This document shows, piece by piece, positions 1-8,529 of a stretch of DNA of 64,000 nucleotides. Source of the stretch: Streptomyces resistomycificus. Its GTDB lineage: Bacteria > Actinomycetota > Actinomycetes > Streptomycetales > Streptomycetaceae. The notes under the pieces are model-generated. The model did not search any database, was not told where the DNA came from, and saw only the letters and a list, made by a program, of their open reading frames with translations. The stretch lies in assembly GCF_001514265.1 (NCBI RefSeq), contig NZ_KQ948996.1:62001-126000 (forward strand), written 5' to 3'. Each line of letters starts with the position of its first letter. Within the stretch, counting starts at the first letter, position 1. Both the position numbers and the translations under genes were made by a program.

Positions 1-275
1 TCGAGGCGCCGGCTCATATCCCAGTAGCGCCAGGAAGCCGCTTGCCGGCGCCACCTCTGTCGTCGGGTCGCTTCGAGTCGCGAGTGGAGCGGTCCAGGTC
101 GAGCGAGCGCTTCAGGTCGCGCGAGCGGTCCAGGTCCGTCGCGCCGAACGCGGCCGTCGGGGCCGCCCCGCCCGGCAGTCGCCTTAGCGGCTCCCGGTGA
201 CCTGCCGGCTTCAGATGATGGCCTCGAAACTCAGCGTCGGCCACAGCGCAAGCGCCTGCCCCGCCTCAGGAGGGT
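1..275. other. No gene recognised; short direct repeat
   Basis: I find no convincing coding region here. The stretch holds a 14-bp direct repeat, GAGCGGTCCAGGTC, at 87-100 and 123-136, 36 bp apart, within a locally repetitive GAGCG/CAGGTC-rich segment. It lies directly before a transposase remnant, so it may be decayed flanking DNA. Confidence 0.4.
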
Positions 276-284
276 GTGCGCGTT

Positions 285-605
285 GGCGCCGGCTCGGCTG
301 TCACGGCGTCGGCTAAGAACTGCCGGTACTCGACGAACCTGCAAGTCGTGATCGACGCCAACAGCCGCCTGGTGGTGGCGATCGGCCTGCCGTTGCCCGG
401 CAGCCGTGACGACTGCCGGGCATTCGCCGAGTCCGACATCGACCGGGTCTGCCGCGGCACGCCGACCATTGCCGACGGCGGATACCAGGGCACCGGTCTG
501 CTCATCCCACATCGCAAGACGACGAGGTCAGCTACAGCTCAGCCCGCAGCAGGAGGCAGGGAATGCCGTCCAACGCCGGGCACGAGCCCGGGTGGAACAC
601 CCCCG
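285..605 (+). pseudogene. IS5-type (DDE_Tnp_4) transposase remnant
   Basis: The translation from about 300 to 515 matches the middle of an IS5-group DDE transposase: NLQVVIDANSRLVVAIG, then DDCRAFAESDID, then ADGGYQGTGLLIPHR. The D of VVIDAN and the D of ADGGYQG would be catalytic acidic residues. The family-typical continuation (EAGNAVQRRARARVEH, 550-600) is in the next reading frame, so a frameshift lies near 515-525. The N-terminus is absent, and after 600 the similarity is lost in all frames. This is an inactive fragment, not a functional insertion sequence. Confidence 0.7.
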
Positions 606-796
606 GCGGCACCGGCGCAGCGCAGTGTCCCCGCGCAGCGGCAGCCGCCCGCAGGTGCGCCTTTCGCCCTTTGAACAGCAGGCCCGCAGCGTGCCCGCAG
701 CCGCGCGATGTCCGCAGCGCGATGTCGGCAACCCCGGGCCCAGTGGCGCCCGCAGGAGCGCGCGCACCACCGACAGATGCATCACAAGTGCGCGAT

Positions 797-1570
797 TTAC
801 GCGTTCGGGTCCCAGTCCGCGAGCTGCTCCATCGGCTCGGTGTCGCCGGTGATCTCCAGGCCGTCGAGCGGGACGCGCGCGTAGAAGTAGAGGACCAGTT
901 CGCTCGCTGCGCCTCGGATCGCCATGTCGCCCGGCTCCGCGTCGGCGGCGAGGTCGTCGCATCGGACGCCGTCGGCGTTGAGGGTCAGGCGCCAGGAGCG
1001 GCCCTCGGTCGTGTGCAGGTCGATGGTTGCTGGTTTGTACGGCCAGGGGACGGTCGTCGCCGAGACGGTCGTCAGGAACTCGTCGACGCCCTCGACCGCG
1101 ACGTCCGTCGGCAGCGGCTGTGCGGCGCCCTGGATGAGCTGGGCGTCGTAGGTGTGGACGGCGATCTCCTGGATCTGGTGCCGGGCCACGGCTCCGCTGG
1201 TCTCTGGGGCCTGCGAGCGGCCCCACCAGGTCCAGCAGCCGCGGTCCGGGCCGGCCTCGCGCATCGCGTCGAGCATGAGCTCGGTCGACTCGGCGAGCCA
1301 GGCGTCCAGGGCTTCGTGGTCGCGGGGCGCGGTCGGGGCGCCCTTCGGGTCCGTCCTCGCCGGGGGCTCAGCGCCCGGGCCCGCCGCGACGATGGCGGCC
1401 TGACGGCGGCGGCCGTCACCGAGGTGTTGCGCCAGTTCACGCAGCGTCCAGTCCGGGCAGGTCGGGACCTGGACGTCGAGGTCGGGGGCGGACGCGATCG
1501 CAGCGCGGAACGCGGCCGAGCGGTCTTCGATCAGCCGCAGGACCTCGGGGAACTCCAAGATGTTTTGCAC
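797..1570 (-). CDS. Maleylpyruvate isomerase family, mycothiol-dependent enzyme
   Basis: A 257-residue cytosolic protein of the MDMPI/DinB-like family, which uses mycothiol as thiol cofactor in actinobacteria. The N-terminal half contains VPTCPDWTLRELAQHLGD (about residues 35-52), a hallmark of the MDMPI_N domain. It is followed by a helical region with an ARHQIQEIAVHTYDAQL segment that supplies the metal-ligand-type His and Asp residues. The C-terminal domain is the usual beta-rich MDMPI_C module. The start is GTG at 1570, with no clear Shine-Dalgarno sequence, so leaderless expression is possible. The length is normal for the family. Transposase remnants lie on both sides. The substrate cannot be read from the sequence; many paralogues have no assigned reaction. 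Confidence 0.8.
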   Translation of the reverse strand: MQNILEFPEVLRLIEDRSAAFRAAIASAPDLDVQVPTCPDWTLRELAQHLGDGRRRQAAIVAAGPGAEPPARTDPKGAPTAPRDHEALDAWLAESTELMLDAMREAGPDRGCWTWWGRSQAPETSGAVARHQIQEIAVHTYDAQLIQGAAQPLPTDVAVEGVDEFLTTVSATTVPWPYKPATIDLHTTEGRSWRLTLNADGVRCDDLAADAEPGDMAIRGAASELVLYFYARVPLDGLEITGDTEPMEQLADWDPNA

Positions 1571-1649
1571 GGCGGTTGTGTATCACGGCGCTCCGACCGC
1601 CGGGTAGCGAATTTGTCGGACGAACGCTTCGACGCCGGGCGCAGCGCCG

Positions 1650-1774
1650 GCGCCGAAGCCGTCCTGAAAATCCGCTCACTGCTCGCCTACAGCGACTTCG
1701 ACCGCTCCTGGACCTGCCAACTGGCCCCAGAGCACCAGCGCAACCACCAGGCCCACTCCCAACTCGCTGCTTGA
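1650..1774 (+). pseudogene. C-terminal scrap of an ISKra4-like transposase
   Basis: The last roughly 40 codons of an open frame ending at 1774 read AEAVLKIRSLLAYSDFD and then W-x-x-x-L-x-x-EHQRNH. This resembles the C-terminus of ISKra4-type transposases, where GAEAVLxLRAL, then a short gap, then DFDxYW and an EHER-like end are typical. Nothing upstream in the same frame looks like transposase; it overlaps the antisense isomerase gene and its promoter. I treat it as an insertion-sequence scrap. The match is short, so confidence is limited. Confidence 0.4.
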
Positions 1775-1885
1775 CCTACGTAGTCACTCCCAGCAATCCG
1801 CACCGAAGGTCGATGTCAGCGGCCTGAGTAGTGTGTGCGGCCCGGTGGAGGGAAACGCCGCCTCCCGGCCCCGGTGGGACGGGGA

Positions 1886-2425
1886 CTACCGCAGCGCCCC
1901 CTCCGCCCTGTCGGCCCGGAACCGGACCAGCCCGTCGTCGGAACCCACCCGTCGGAAGCCGGCCTTCTCCAGCACTCGGGCCGAGGCCGGGTTGGAGGGT
2001 TCGATGTCGGCACAGACGGTGTGGACGCCCGGCGCGGCGAGGGCGAACGCGGTCAGGGCCCGGGTGGCCTCGGCGGCGTATCCGCGTCCGCGGCGGGTGG
2101 CCACGACGCCGTAGCCGAGCTCGAGCCGGCCGTCGGCGGGCGGCCAGAACAGGCCGATCGAGCCGACGGCCAGGCCGCTTTCACGCTCGATGATCAGGCG
2201 GTGGCCGTACTCGCCGAGCCACTGGGGGTGCCCGGCGAGCAGGCCGGCGATGGCCTGGTCGCCCTCCGCGGGAAAGTCCTCGGCCCAGTGGCCGAGCCGC
2301 GTCCCGTGCGCGACGGCCTCGATCTCGGCGGTGGACCACGTCCGCAGGACGAGGCGATCGGTCAGCAGGTCTGCGTGCGGGGACGGGGGAAGGTCTGCGT
2401 GCGGGGACGGGGGAAGCGAAGACAT
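1886..2425 (-). CDS. GNAT family N-acetyltransferase (RimJ/RimL-like)
   Basis: A 179-residue acetyltransferase of the RimJ/RimL type. It opens with LLTDRLVLRTW, typical of this subgroup, and has the acetyl-CoA-binding motif A around LGYGVVATRRGRGYAAEAT, with the Q/RxxGxG/A-like core RRGRGYA. IEPSNPASARVLEKAGF is the classical C-terminal NxxSxxVLEKxGF motif. I chose ATG at 2425 because AGGAG lies 8 nt upstream; an upstream in-frame extension to 2539 has no family similarity. The substrate is unknown; family members acetylate protein N-termini, antibiotics or small amines. Residues 6-20 contain a duplicated PPSPHADL peptide produced by a DNA tandem repeat. Confidence 0.85.
   Translation of the reverse strand: MSSLPPSPHADLPPSPHADLLTDRLVLRTWSTAEIEAVAHGTRLGHWAEDFPAEGDQAIAGLLAGHPQWLGEYGHRLIIERESGLAVGSIGLFWPPADGRLELGYGVVATRRGRGYAAEATRALTAFALAAPGVHTVCADIEPSNPASARVLEKAGFRRVGSDDGLVRFRADRAEGALR
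2367..2414. repeat. 24-bp perfect tandem duplication inside the GNAT gene
   Basis: Two perfect adjacent 24-bp copies (2367-2390 and 2391-2414) fall inside the 5' end of the acetyltransferase gene. They add eight residues (PPSPHADL twice) before the catalytic domain without shifting the frame. This looks like a recent slippage or unequal-crossing duplication. Confidence 0.9.
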
Positions 2426-2683
2426 GTGGGACTCCTGGTCGTCGATACGACCCGGACCACGCGTCAGCGAGGCGCGGACCGGACAAGGGCATGCGGAACA
2501 CGGCCCACGGCAGCCATATTCATCAACCCCCTTGCCCACACGGTGATCACACGCTTCTCGCGCGGTGCGACGCTATCCACGCCCCCGCGGCCGAGGCAAC
2601 TCCTTTTCCGTGCGGCCACGATCAACACTACGAACTGGTAACAGGCGGCAACCGAAAGGGGAGTTGGCATGGTCTAGTCAGCC

Positions 2684-3949
2684 ATGAAGATCTCTTTCCT
2701 GCTGCACAACGCCTACGGGATCGGAGGCACGATCACCACCACCTTCAACCTGGCGCAGGCACTGGCCGAGCGGCACGACGTGGAGATCGTGTCCGTGCTG
2801 CGGCACCGGGAGCACCCGAACTTCACCTTGGATCCGAGGGTGCGGCTGCGACCACTGGTGGACCTCAGGCAGGAGAAGGAGCATCCCTTACACCTGCGCC
2901 CGGCGAAGGTGTTCCCCCGAGCCGAGTACCGCTACCAGCAGTACAGCGAGCTGACGGACCAGCGGATCGGTGAGTGCCTCGCCACGATCGACGCCGACGT
3001 GGTGATCGGCACCCGCCCCGGGCTCAACGTGCACCTCGCGCTCCAGGCCCCGGCACACGTCGGACGCATCGGTCAGGAGCACCTGACTCTGGACAACCAC
3101 CCGCCACGGCTGCGCAACACGCTGCGCCGGGCGTACCGCCGCCTCGACGTGATCACCACGGTGACCGAGGCGGACGCCGCCGCCTACCGACGCAAGATGA
3201 CGCTTCCCGGCGTCCGCGTGGAGGCGCTCCCGAACAGCGTGCCCGACCCCGTGCTCCCGGCCGCGGACAGCACCGCGAAGGTGATCGTCGCGGCGGGCCG
3301 ACTCGTGCCGGTGAAACGCTACGACCTGCTCATATCCGCCTTCGCCGCGGTCGCCGCCGAGCACCCCGACTGGCAGCTGAGGATCTACGGCAAGGGCGAG
3401 GAACACGATCGGCTGCGGAGGCTCGTCGACGAACTCGGGCTGTGGAACAACGTCTTCCTGATGGGCGCCGCGGCCCCCATGGAGGCGGAGTGGGTCAAGG
3501 GATCCATCGGTGCGGCCGCCTCCAACTTCGAGCCGTTCGGCATGACGATCGTGGAGGCGATGCGCTGCGGCCTGCCGGTGGTGAGCACCGACTGCCCCTA
3601 CGGGCCGGGCGAGATCATCGACGACGGGGTCGACGGCCGCCTCGTGCCCGTGGGAGACCGCGACGCGCTGGGCGCGGCGCTGCTGGAACTGGTCCGAGAC
3701 GACGAGCGCCGCCGTCGTATGGGCCGCAAGGCCCTTCAGAACGCGCGGCGGTTCGCCCCCGGCCCCGTGCTCGAACAGGCCGAACGGCTTCTCGGCGAGG
3801 CGGTCTCGGTGAGAACGGCCGGCCGGCCGGCCGCACAGGAACGCGCCCGCGCCCGCCGCGCCCTGGTCAGCCAGGGCTTCGCCGCCCGCGACGCCGCGTT
3901 CACCGCGGCCAGCGGGGCGCTGCGCATCGTACGGAAGGGACAGCGGTGA
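2684..3949 (+). CDS. Glycosyltransferase family 4 (GT-B)
   Basis: A 421-residue retaining GT4-type glycosyltransferase. The N-terminal Rossmann half starts with MKISFLLHNAYGIGGTITTT, with the glycine loop used for acceptor and donor phosphate contact. The C-terminal half has VAAGRLVPVKRYDLLISAF, then IYGKGEE, and the donor-binding E-x7-E motif EPFGMTIVE (Glu283 and Glu291). The tail after about residue 370 is Arg-rich and may associate with membrane. ATG at 2684 fits the N-terminal family motif. The next gene overlaps its stop by GTGA, so the two are translationally coupled. Likely substrates are cell-envelope glycans such as wall teichoic acid or glycolipid, but the sequence does not show which. 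Confidence 0.9.
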   Translation: MKISFLLHNAYGIGGTITTTFNLAQALAERHDVEIVSVLRHREHPNFTLDPRVRLRPLVDLRQEKEHPLHLRPAKVFPRAEYRYQQYSELTDQRIGECLATIDADVVIGTRPGLNVHLALQAPAHVGRIGQEHLTLDNHPPRLRNTLRRAYRRLDVITTVTEADAAAYRRKMTLPGVRVEALPNSVPDPVLPAADSTAKVIVAAGRLVPVKRYDLLISAFAAVAAEHPDWQLRIYGKGEEHDRLRRLVDELGLWNNVFLMGAAAPMEAEWVKGSIGAAASNFEPFGMTIVEAMRCGLPVVSTDCPYGPGEIIDDGVDGRLVPVGDRDALGAALLELVRDDERRRRMGRKALQNARRFAPGPVLEQAERLLGEAVSVRTAGRPAAQERARARRALVSQGFAARDAAFTAASGALRIVRKGQR

Positions 3950-4770
3950 GCACGGAGCAACACGGTGCACCCCCACGCGTCGGCTGCGTGGTCGACGCGG
4001 ACGGCCGGATCACCTTCGACCTCCCGCCGGACCCGGCCGAAGGACGGCAGCAGGTGCTGCTGCGGCTGCGCCCCAAGAAGGGACAGCCCGAGCAGACCCT
4101 CCACCTCCTCGATCCGGAGCCCGCGGACGACGGGTACCGACGCGCCGTCCTCGGCCCGCGGACCGTCCTCGCCGAAGGCCGCTGGGACGTGTACCTCCTC
4201 GACGGGCCGGGGTCCGAGCGGCAGCGACTGCGGCCGGGGCCGCGCGACACCCGGGCCCTGGTCGACGGACACCTCCGCGACCGGCAGTCACCTCTAGCCG
4301 TCCGCATCCCCTACGCCACCAAGGACGGCTACCTCGCGGTACGGGCATGGCTGCGGCCCGCGCACGCGGAGGCCCACACCGTCGACCTCACGGACCGGTC
4401 GATGACGGTCGGCGCACGCCTGCACGGCGCGTCCCTCCAGGAGGGAGCCGTCGTACGGCTGCGCCCGCGCGGCGGCAGCGGCACCGAACACACCGTGGAG
4501 CCTCGGCCCGCCGACGACGGCCGCGGTCTCTCCTTCACGGTCGACTACGCGGAGCTGGCCGCCGGGACGGGGGCGGCGAGCGGGGTCTGGGACGTCTTCG
4601 TCCAGCCGGCGGCGCAGGCGTCCGCCATCAGGGTCGGCCGCCTTCTGGACGATGTGGCGGACCGCAAGGAAGTGTTCGTCTACCCCGGCGTCACGGTCGG
4701 CGGCGTCGTCATGAGTCCCTACTACACCGTCGACAACGACCTCTCCGTGAAGGCCGAGAAGAGCGGCTGA
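3946..4770 (+). CDS. Two-repeat protein of unknown function, coupled to the glycosyltransferase
   Basis: A 274-residue soluble protein without a signal peptide or membrane segment. It starts at GTG 3946, overlapping the TGA of the glycosyltransferase gene. I see an internal duplication: residues about 20-100 contain LRPKKG, then PADDGY, then EGRWDVYLLDG; residues about 140-245 contain LRPRGG, then PADDGRG, then GVWDVFVQP. Each unit looks like a small beta-sandwich with alternating hydrophobic strands. I do not recognise a catalytic motif. Coupling suggests it works with the GT4 enzyme, perhaps as an accessory or glycan-recognition partner. That role is inference from position only. Confidence 0.7.
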   Translation: MSTEQHGAPPRVGCVVDADGRITFDLPPDPAEGRQQVLLRLRPKKGQPEQTLHLLDPEPADDGYRRAVLGPRTVLAEGRWDVYLLDGPGSERQRLRPGPRDTRALVDGHLRDRQSPLAVRIPYATKDGYLAVRAWLRPAHAEAHTVDLTDRSMTVGARLHGASLQEGAVVRLRPRGGSGTEHTVEPRPADDGRGLSFTVDYAELAAGTGAASGVWDVFVQPAAQASAIRVGRLLDDVADRKEVFVYPGVTVGGVVMSPYYTVDNDLSVKAEKSG

Positions 4771-4788
4771 GGGACCGGACGAACGCGG

Positions 4789-4835
4789 ATCACCCCCACC
4801 GGGGATCACCCTCACCGGGGATCACCTCACCGGTG
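4789..4835. repeat. Three 16-bp-type tandem units before a hairpin
   Basis: Units ATCACCCCCACCGGGG (4789-4804), ATCACCCTCACCGGGG (4805-4820) and a 15-bp variant (4821-4835) run in tandem into the large inverted repeat that follows. Confidence 0.85.
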
Positions 4836-4865
4836 ATCACCCCCACCGCGGGGGTGATCACCGGT
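4829..4865. terminator. Bidirectional hairpin between convergent genes
   Basis: Perfect 16-bp arms, ACCGGTGATCACCCCC (4829-4844) and its complement (4850-4865), are separated by 5 nt. It sits between the convergent two-repeat protein and acyltransferase genes and is likely a shared terminator. Confidence 0.75.
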
Positions 4866-4951
4866 GTGCGGGAGGTCACGTGACGGTGGAGCCGGGGGAG
4901 ACGATCCTGGCCCTCTTCGGTTCCCGCCGCCTCCGGGCCTGCCAGGCGGGA

Positions 4952-6097
4952 TCACGCGCCTGCCCGGGCCCTCCGGTCGCTGACCGGACGGAAGGCCCAT
5001 GCCATCGTCGGCTCCATCACGCCCCGGAAGACCCGCCGCACGGGCCCCGTGCACAGCACGGTCACCATCGCACCGGCGACGAGGGTGACGGCGATCTTGC
5101 CGAGCGGCTCGCGAGTCCAGTCGAGGTGGGACCAGTGCCAGTGGTTGGCGGCCTGGATGACGAAGCCGTGCAACAGATAGCCGTAGAGCGTGCCCGCGCC
5201 CAGCGAGGTGAACCACGTCCGCCGCCCCGGCACCCAGGCGAGGAAACAGGCGACCAGCGTCAGCGAACACCCGAAGACGGCCAGCGTCATGAGGGGCCCG
5301 TACCAGGCGGGTACGCCGAGGTCCTCCGCGGCGGCCCGGTGGAAGAACCAGGCGTAGCCCGTGCGCGGGACCGACCAGTACGCCACGAGGAGAGCGCAGG
5401 CGAGGACCGGCACGGACAGGACACGTGCCTCGCGGCGCCGCACCAGCCGGAAGTGCTCCGGCTTCAGGCACAGACCGAGCACGAAGTAGGGCAGGAACTG
5501 CAGGGCCCGCTGCAGGTCGAGGTCCTTGCCGATGGACGGCGACAGCGTCGCCAGCGCCGCGACGCCCAGGGCCAGGGGCAGCGGATGGCGCACGCTCTTC
5601 CACAGGGGGGTGGTCAGCCGCCAGATGAACAGCGCCGCCAGGAACCAGGTCAGATACAGGGGGTCCAACAGGCTGACCGGGCGGTCCGGGACGTTGTCGG
5701 TCCACCGCGTGAACACGGTGTACGCCGTCTCGAAGACGACATACGGGACGACGACGCCGGTGACCAGCCGTTTGATCTTCTCCGGGCTCGCGTCGAAGCC
5801 GCGCGAGAAGTACCCCGAGATGATGATGAACGCCGGCATGTGGAAGGCGTAGACGATCGTGTAGAGCGTGGTGACGGTACGGCTGTCGGAGCGCAGGGGC
5901 TCCCAGGCGTGACCCATCGCCACCAGCACGATCGCCAGGTACTTGGCGTTGTCGAAGAAGGAGTCGCGCTGCTTCGCCCGTCCCGGCACCGAGCGTGCCG
6001 CAGCCGCCGTCCCGAGCACCACCGGGCCGTCGGCGGTCGTGCCACGCGGGGGTTGCGCCGTCACCTGGTCGTGCACGGCCTGCGTGGTTTCGCTCAC
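4952..6097 (-). CDS. Acyltransferase family 3 membrane protein
   Basis: A 381-residue multi-pass membrane protein of the acyltransferase-3 family, which acylates sugars, antibiotics or envelope polymers. Family features are FFDNAKYLAIVLVAMGHAW near residue 37-55, with the conserved family His in MGH, then FHMPAFIIISGYFSRGF, LTWFLAALFIWRL, and a late transmembrane block with TLYGYLLHGFVIQ. About ten hydrophobic segments are visible. The start is GTG 6097 with a G-rich Shine-Dalgarno-like stretch just upstream; longer upstream in-frame sequence is antisense to the hydrolase gene and not family-like. It may modify the product of the neighbouring convergent glycosyltransferase, but that is inference. 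Confidence 0.85.
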   Translation of the reverse strand: MSETTQAVHDQVTAQPPRGTTADGPVVLGTAAAARSVPGRAKQRDSFFDNAKYLAIVLVAMGHAWEPLRSDSRTVTTLYTIVYAFHMPAFIIISGYFSRGFDASPEKIKRLVTGVVVPYVVFETAYTVFTRWTDNVPDRPVSLLDPLYLTWFLAALFIWRLTTPLWKSVRHPLPLALGVAALATLSPSIGKDLDLQRALQFLPYFVLGLCLKPEHFRLVRRREARVLSVPVLACALLVAYWSVPRTGYAWFFHRAAAEDLGVPAWYGPLMTLAVFGCSLTLVACFLAWVPGRRTWFTSLGAGTLYGYLLHGFVIQAANHWHWSHLDWTREPLGKIAVTLVAGAMVTVLCTGPVRRVFRGVMEPTMAWAFRPVSDRRARAGA

Positions 6098-6313
6098 CAG
6101 AGCCCCCACGCATCCTGGGGGGAACGCGTACGGAGGTATACGCGTCTTACGAAAGTTGCGGCTGTGGTGGGGGAGAGCGGCATTCCAGCCGCCTGACCAC
6201 TTCCGGCGGACGTAAACCTGTCTCTTGCGACGGTCTGTGCGGCGGCCGGCGATGTCGGTGGGCCGGGCTAGCGTGTCGGCAGACAGAACCGACTGACCGA
6301 GCAGGGGCGGACC

Positions 6314-6874
6314 ATGACCACACTCGACAACCGGCCGAACACCGCGCTCCTCGTCGTCGACGTGCAGCAAGGCGTCGTCGAAGAGGCCCACGAGCGCGAC
6401 GCGGTCGTGGCGAACATCGCGGGCCTGGTCGACAAGGCGCGCAGAGATCGGATCCCCGTCGTCTGGGTGCGGCATTCCGACGCGCAGCTCGTGAAGGGGA
6501 GCGAGGAGTGGGAGATAGTCCCCGAACTCACCCCGGGCATCGGCGAGCCGGTCATCGAGAAGAACTACGGCGACTCCTTCGAGGACACCATTCTCGAGAC
6601 CGTGCTGTCGGGCCTGGGGGTCGGGCGACTCGTCATCGTGGGCGCCGAGAGTGACGCGTGCATCCGCTCGACGCTGCACGGCGCGTTCGTCAGGGGGTAC
6701 GACGCCACGCTGGTCGGTGACGCCCACACGACCGGGGACCAGACGGCCTGGGGAGCGCCGCCCCCGGCCCAGGTCATCGCGCACACGAACCTGTACTGGA
6801 CCTACCAGACGGCACCGGGACGGACGGCCGGGACGGTGGACGCCGCGCACGTCGACTTCGGCCGCACTCTCTGA
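6314..6874 (+). CDS. Isochorismatase-family cysteine hydrolase
   Basis: A 186-residue cytosolic hydrolase of the isochorismatase-like fold, which includes nicotinamidases, N-carbamoyl hydrolases and isochorismatases. The catalytic triad is visible: Asp16 in ALLVVDVQQG, Lys83 in VIEKNYGDSF, and Cys116 in GAESDACIRST. The last segment is the usual position of the nucleophile. The ATG at 6314 begins 10 residues before the first strand, and GGGGCGG upstream is a plausible ribosome site. No partner genes indicate a pathway, so the substrate remains open. The gene stands alone between a divergent acyltransferase and strong downstream hairpins. Confidence 0.88.
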   Translation: MTTLDNRPNTALLVVDVQQGVVEEAHERDAVVANIAGLVDKARRDRIPVVWVRHSDAQLVKGSEEWEIVPELTPGIGEPVIEKNYGDSFEDTILETVLSGLGVGRLVIVGAESDACIRSTLHGAFVRGYDATLVGDAHTTGDQTAWGAPPPAQVIAHTNLYWTYQTAPGRTAGTVDAAHVDFGRTL

Positions 6875-6879
6875 AGCCA

Positions 6880-6943
6880 CCGGCTCCGTACACCGCCGGG
6901 TGCACGGAGCCGGCGCCGCTGCCGGGACTTCGGCAGCGGCGCC
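6880..6943. terminator. Tandem hairpin terminators between convergent genes
   Basis: Two adjacent hairpins are present. The first pairs CCGGCTCCGT (6880-6889) with ACGGAGCCGG (6904-6913). The second pairs GGCGCCGCTGCCG (6912-6924) with its complement (6931-6943) across a GGACTT loop. Both sit between the convergent hydrolase and glycosidase genes. Confidence 0.75.
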
Positions 6944-6952
6944 GCCGTCCGG

Positions 6953-8347
6953 TCAGGCCCGCAGCGGGTTGGCCCGTGCCGCCGCCATCAGGTACCAGGC
7001 GGTGGCGCCGGTGTGCCGGTAGGGGTAGTAGCCGAACCCGAAGCCGGTGTCGATCGGACTGCTGGCGGAGACGATTCCGCTGTTCGGGGCGATCGCCTCG
7101 CCTCCGACGGTCTGACCGCCGCCGAGGAGGTCCTGCGCCCGCTCGATGGAGGCGATCAGCCGCCGTGCGTGTGCCTGGTCGCCGCGGGTGCTGCGGTCGC
7201 GCAGGGCGAGCGCCAGGTGGGCCGTCCCCTCGAACCAGACGCCGTTGCGGTCGGGCTTGGGCTGGCCGTCGGCGATCGGGGCGTCCTCGTTCGCCAGGAG
7301 GCTGGCGGAGCTGAAGGTGACGCCCTCGTAGGACTGGCCCGCGGGCACCGTGCTGTTGCGTCGCTCGGCCGTGTCCAGGACGGCCAGTTCGCTCGTGGCC
7401 CAGTCGAGGGAGCGGGAATGGGCGGGGGAGGAGAGGGCGAGCTGGGTCCAGGTCTGGGTGTCCTCGGGAATCGGTGACCTGTTGACCGTCACACCGTCGT
7501 TGGTGCCGGTGTAGAAGAAGCCGCCGTCGGGCTCCCACATCCTCCTGACGAAGGCCCCGGCTCGCGCGCGCCGCTCCAGCCAGCCCCGGTTTCCGGTGAG
7601 CCGGGCGAGCTGCCCGAAGAGGGCGATCAGGTCGGTGTTGTGCTCGGTGGAGGTGAAGGGCAGCTTCTCGTCGGCTCCGTCGACCCCGAACTTGTAACCG
7701 CCCAGGGGCTCGTCGGTACGGCCGACGCGCTCGATCCACTCACCGATCCGTACGGCGCCGGCGAGGAAGCGGCGCTTTCCGGTCCGGCGGGCGAGCGCGG
7801 CGAGGGCGATGCCGGCCCAGGCCATGTCCCCGACGGCCGTGCCGGTGAACCCGAACTGCGTGCCCACGTTGGCCGATCCGTCCGCCCGCACGAAGCCGTC
7901 CGGCTGCGGCGAACCGTCGTAGAAGGTGTACGGCCCCACGTTGTAGGCCTGGCGCAGCCTCCCGTCGTCGTACGCGGGGTCGTGGGCCTGGGCGTAGAGC
8001 AGCGCGTCTCCGAGGGTCACGGCTCTGGCGCGGCCGTCGTCGGTGCGGGAGGAGAGGTGGGCCAGGACGGCGAGGGCGTTGTCGTAGGTGAACGCCGTGC
8101 TGAACAGGCCGGCCTGGTCGGTGTAGCTCTGCGTCAGGCGGATGCTGCCATGCTCCGGATAGGCGTCCATGGCGGCGGCGAGGAAGGCGCGCGCCCTGCG
8201 CTGGGCGGTGGCCGACCCGCCGCCGGACGGGCGATCCGCCGCCAGGGCCGGGCCGGTACCGGCCGAGGTGAGGACGGCGGCGCCGACACCGAGGCCCGTC
8301 CCGATGAGCGCACGGCGGCTGAATCCCGGGCCTTGGCTGCCGGTCAT
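6953..8347 (-). CDS. Tat-exported putative glycosidase, alpha/alpha-barrel type
   Basis: A 464-residue secreted protein. The N-terminus carries a twin-arginine signal (FSRRALIG followed by a hydrophobic stretch and ending near ALAAD). The mature part is helical, with repeated GxW/GxF-containing units such as DMAWAGIALAALARRTG, GGFFYTGTND, NGVWFEGTAHLALALR and GFGFGYYPYRHTGATAWYL. This layout resembles (alpha/alpha)6-barrel glycosidases and polysaccharide lyases. I chose ATG 8347 because CGAGGAG lies 6-7 nt upstream; an in-frame start at 8371 has no such site. A perfect LacI-type palindrome lies 54 bp upstream, implying sugar-responsive control. The exact glycosyl hydrolase family and substrate are unresolved. 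Confidence 0.75.
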   Translation of the reverse strand: MTGSQGPGFSRRALIGTGLGVGAAVLTSAGTGPALAADRPSGGGSATAQRRARAFLAAAMDAYPEHGSIRLTQSYTDQAGLFSTAFTYDNALAVLAHLSSRTDDGRARAVTLGDALLYAQAHDPAYDDGRLRQAYNVGPYTFYDGSPQPDGFVRADGSANVGTQFGFTGTAVGDMAWAGIALAALARRTGKRRFLAGAVRIGEWIERVGRTDEPLGGYKFGVDGADEKLPFTSTEHNTDLIALFGQLARLTGNRGWLERRARAGAFVRRMWEPDGGFFYTGTNDGVTVNRSPIPEDTQTWTQLALSSPAHSRSLDWATSELAVLDTAERRNSTVPAGQSYEGVTFSSASLLANEDAPIADGQPKPDRNGVWFEGTAHLALALRDRSTRGDQAHARRLIASIERAQDLLGGGQTVGGEAIAPNSGIVSASSPIDTGFGFGYYPYRHTGATAWYLMAAARANPLRA

Positions 8348-8400
8348 TGGACTCCTCGAAGGTGTGAACACGATGCGGGGGACATGGAGGCGCGGCTCGT

Positions 8401-8418
8401 CTTGAGAGCGCTCTCAAG
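8401..8418. promoter_or_regulatory. LacI-family operator upstream of the Tat glycosidase
   Basis: CTTGAGAGCGCTCTCAAG is a perfect 18-bp palindrome with the central CG typical of LacI/GalR operators, like CebR-type sites with a GAGCGCTC core. It lies about 54 bp upstream of the glycosidase start and probably overlaps its promoter. The regulator is not encoded nearby. Confidence 0.75.
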
Positions 8419-8529
8419 CGAGTGCGCTCATTGTGCTGTTACGCGTGAGTCCGGTCAACGCCTCTGTCATGCACGCCAATTGGGGACGAAATTGGGGACG
8501 AAGAGGAGGGGCGCTGGACGCCCGACAGG

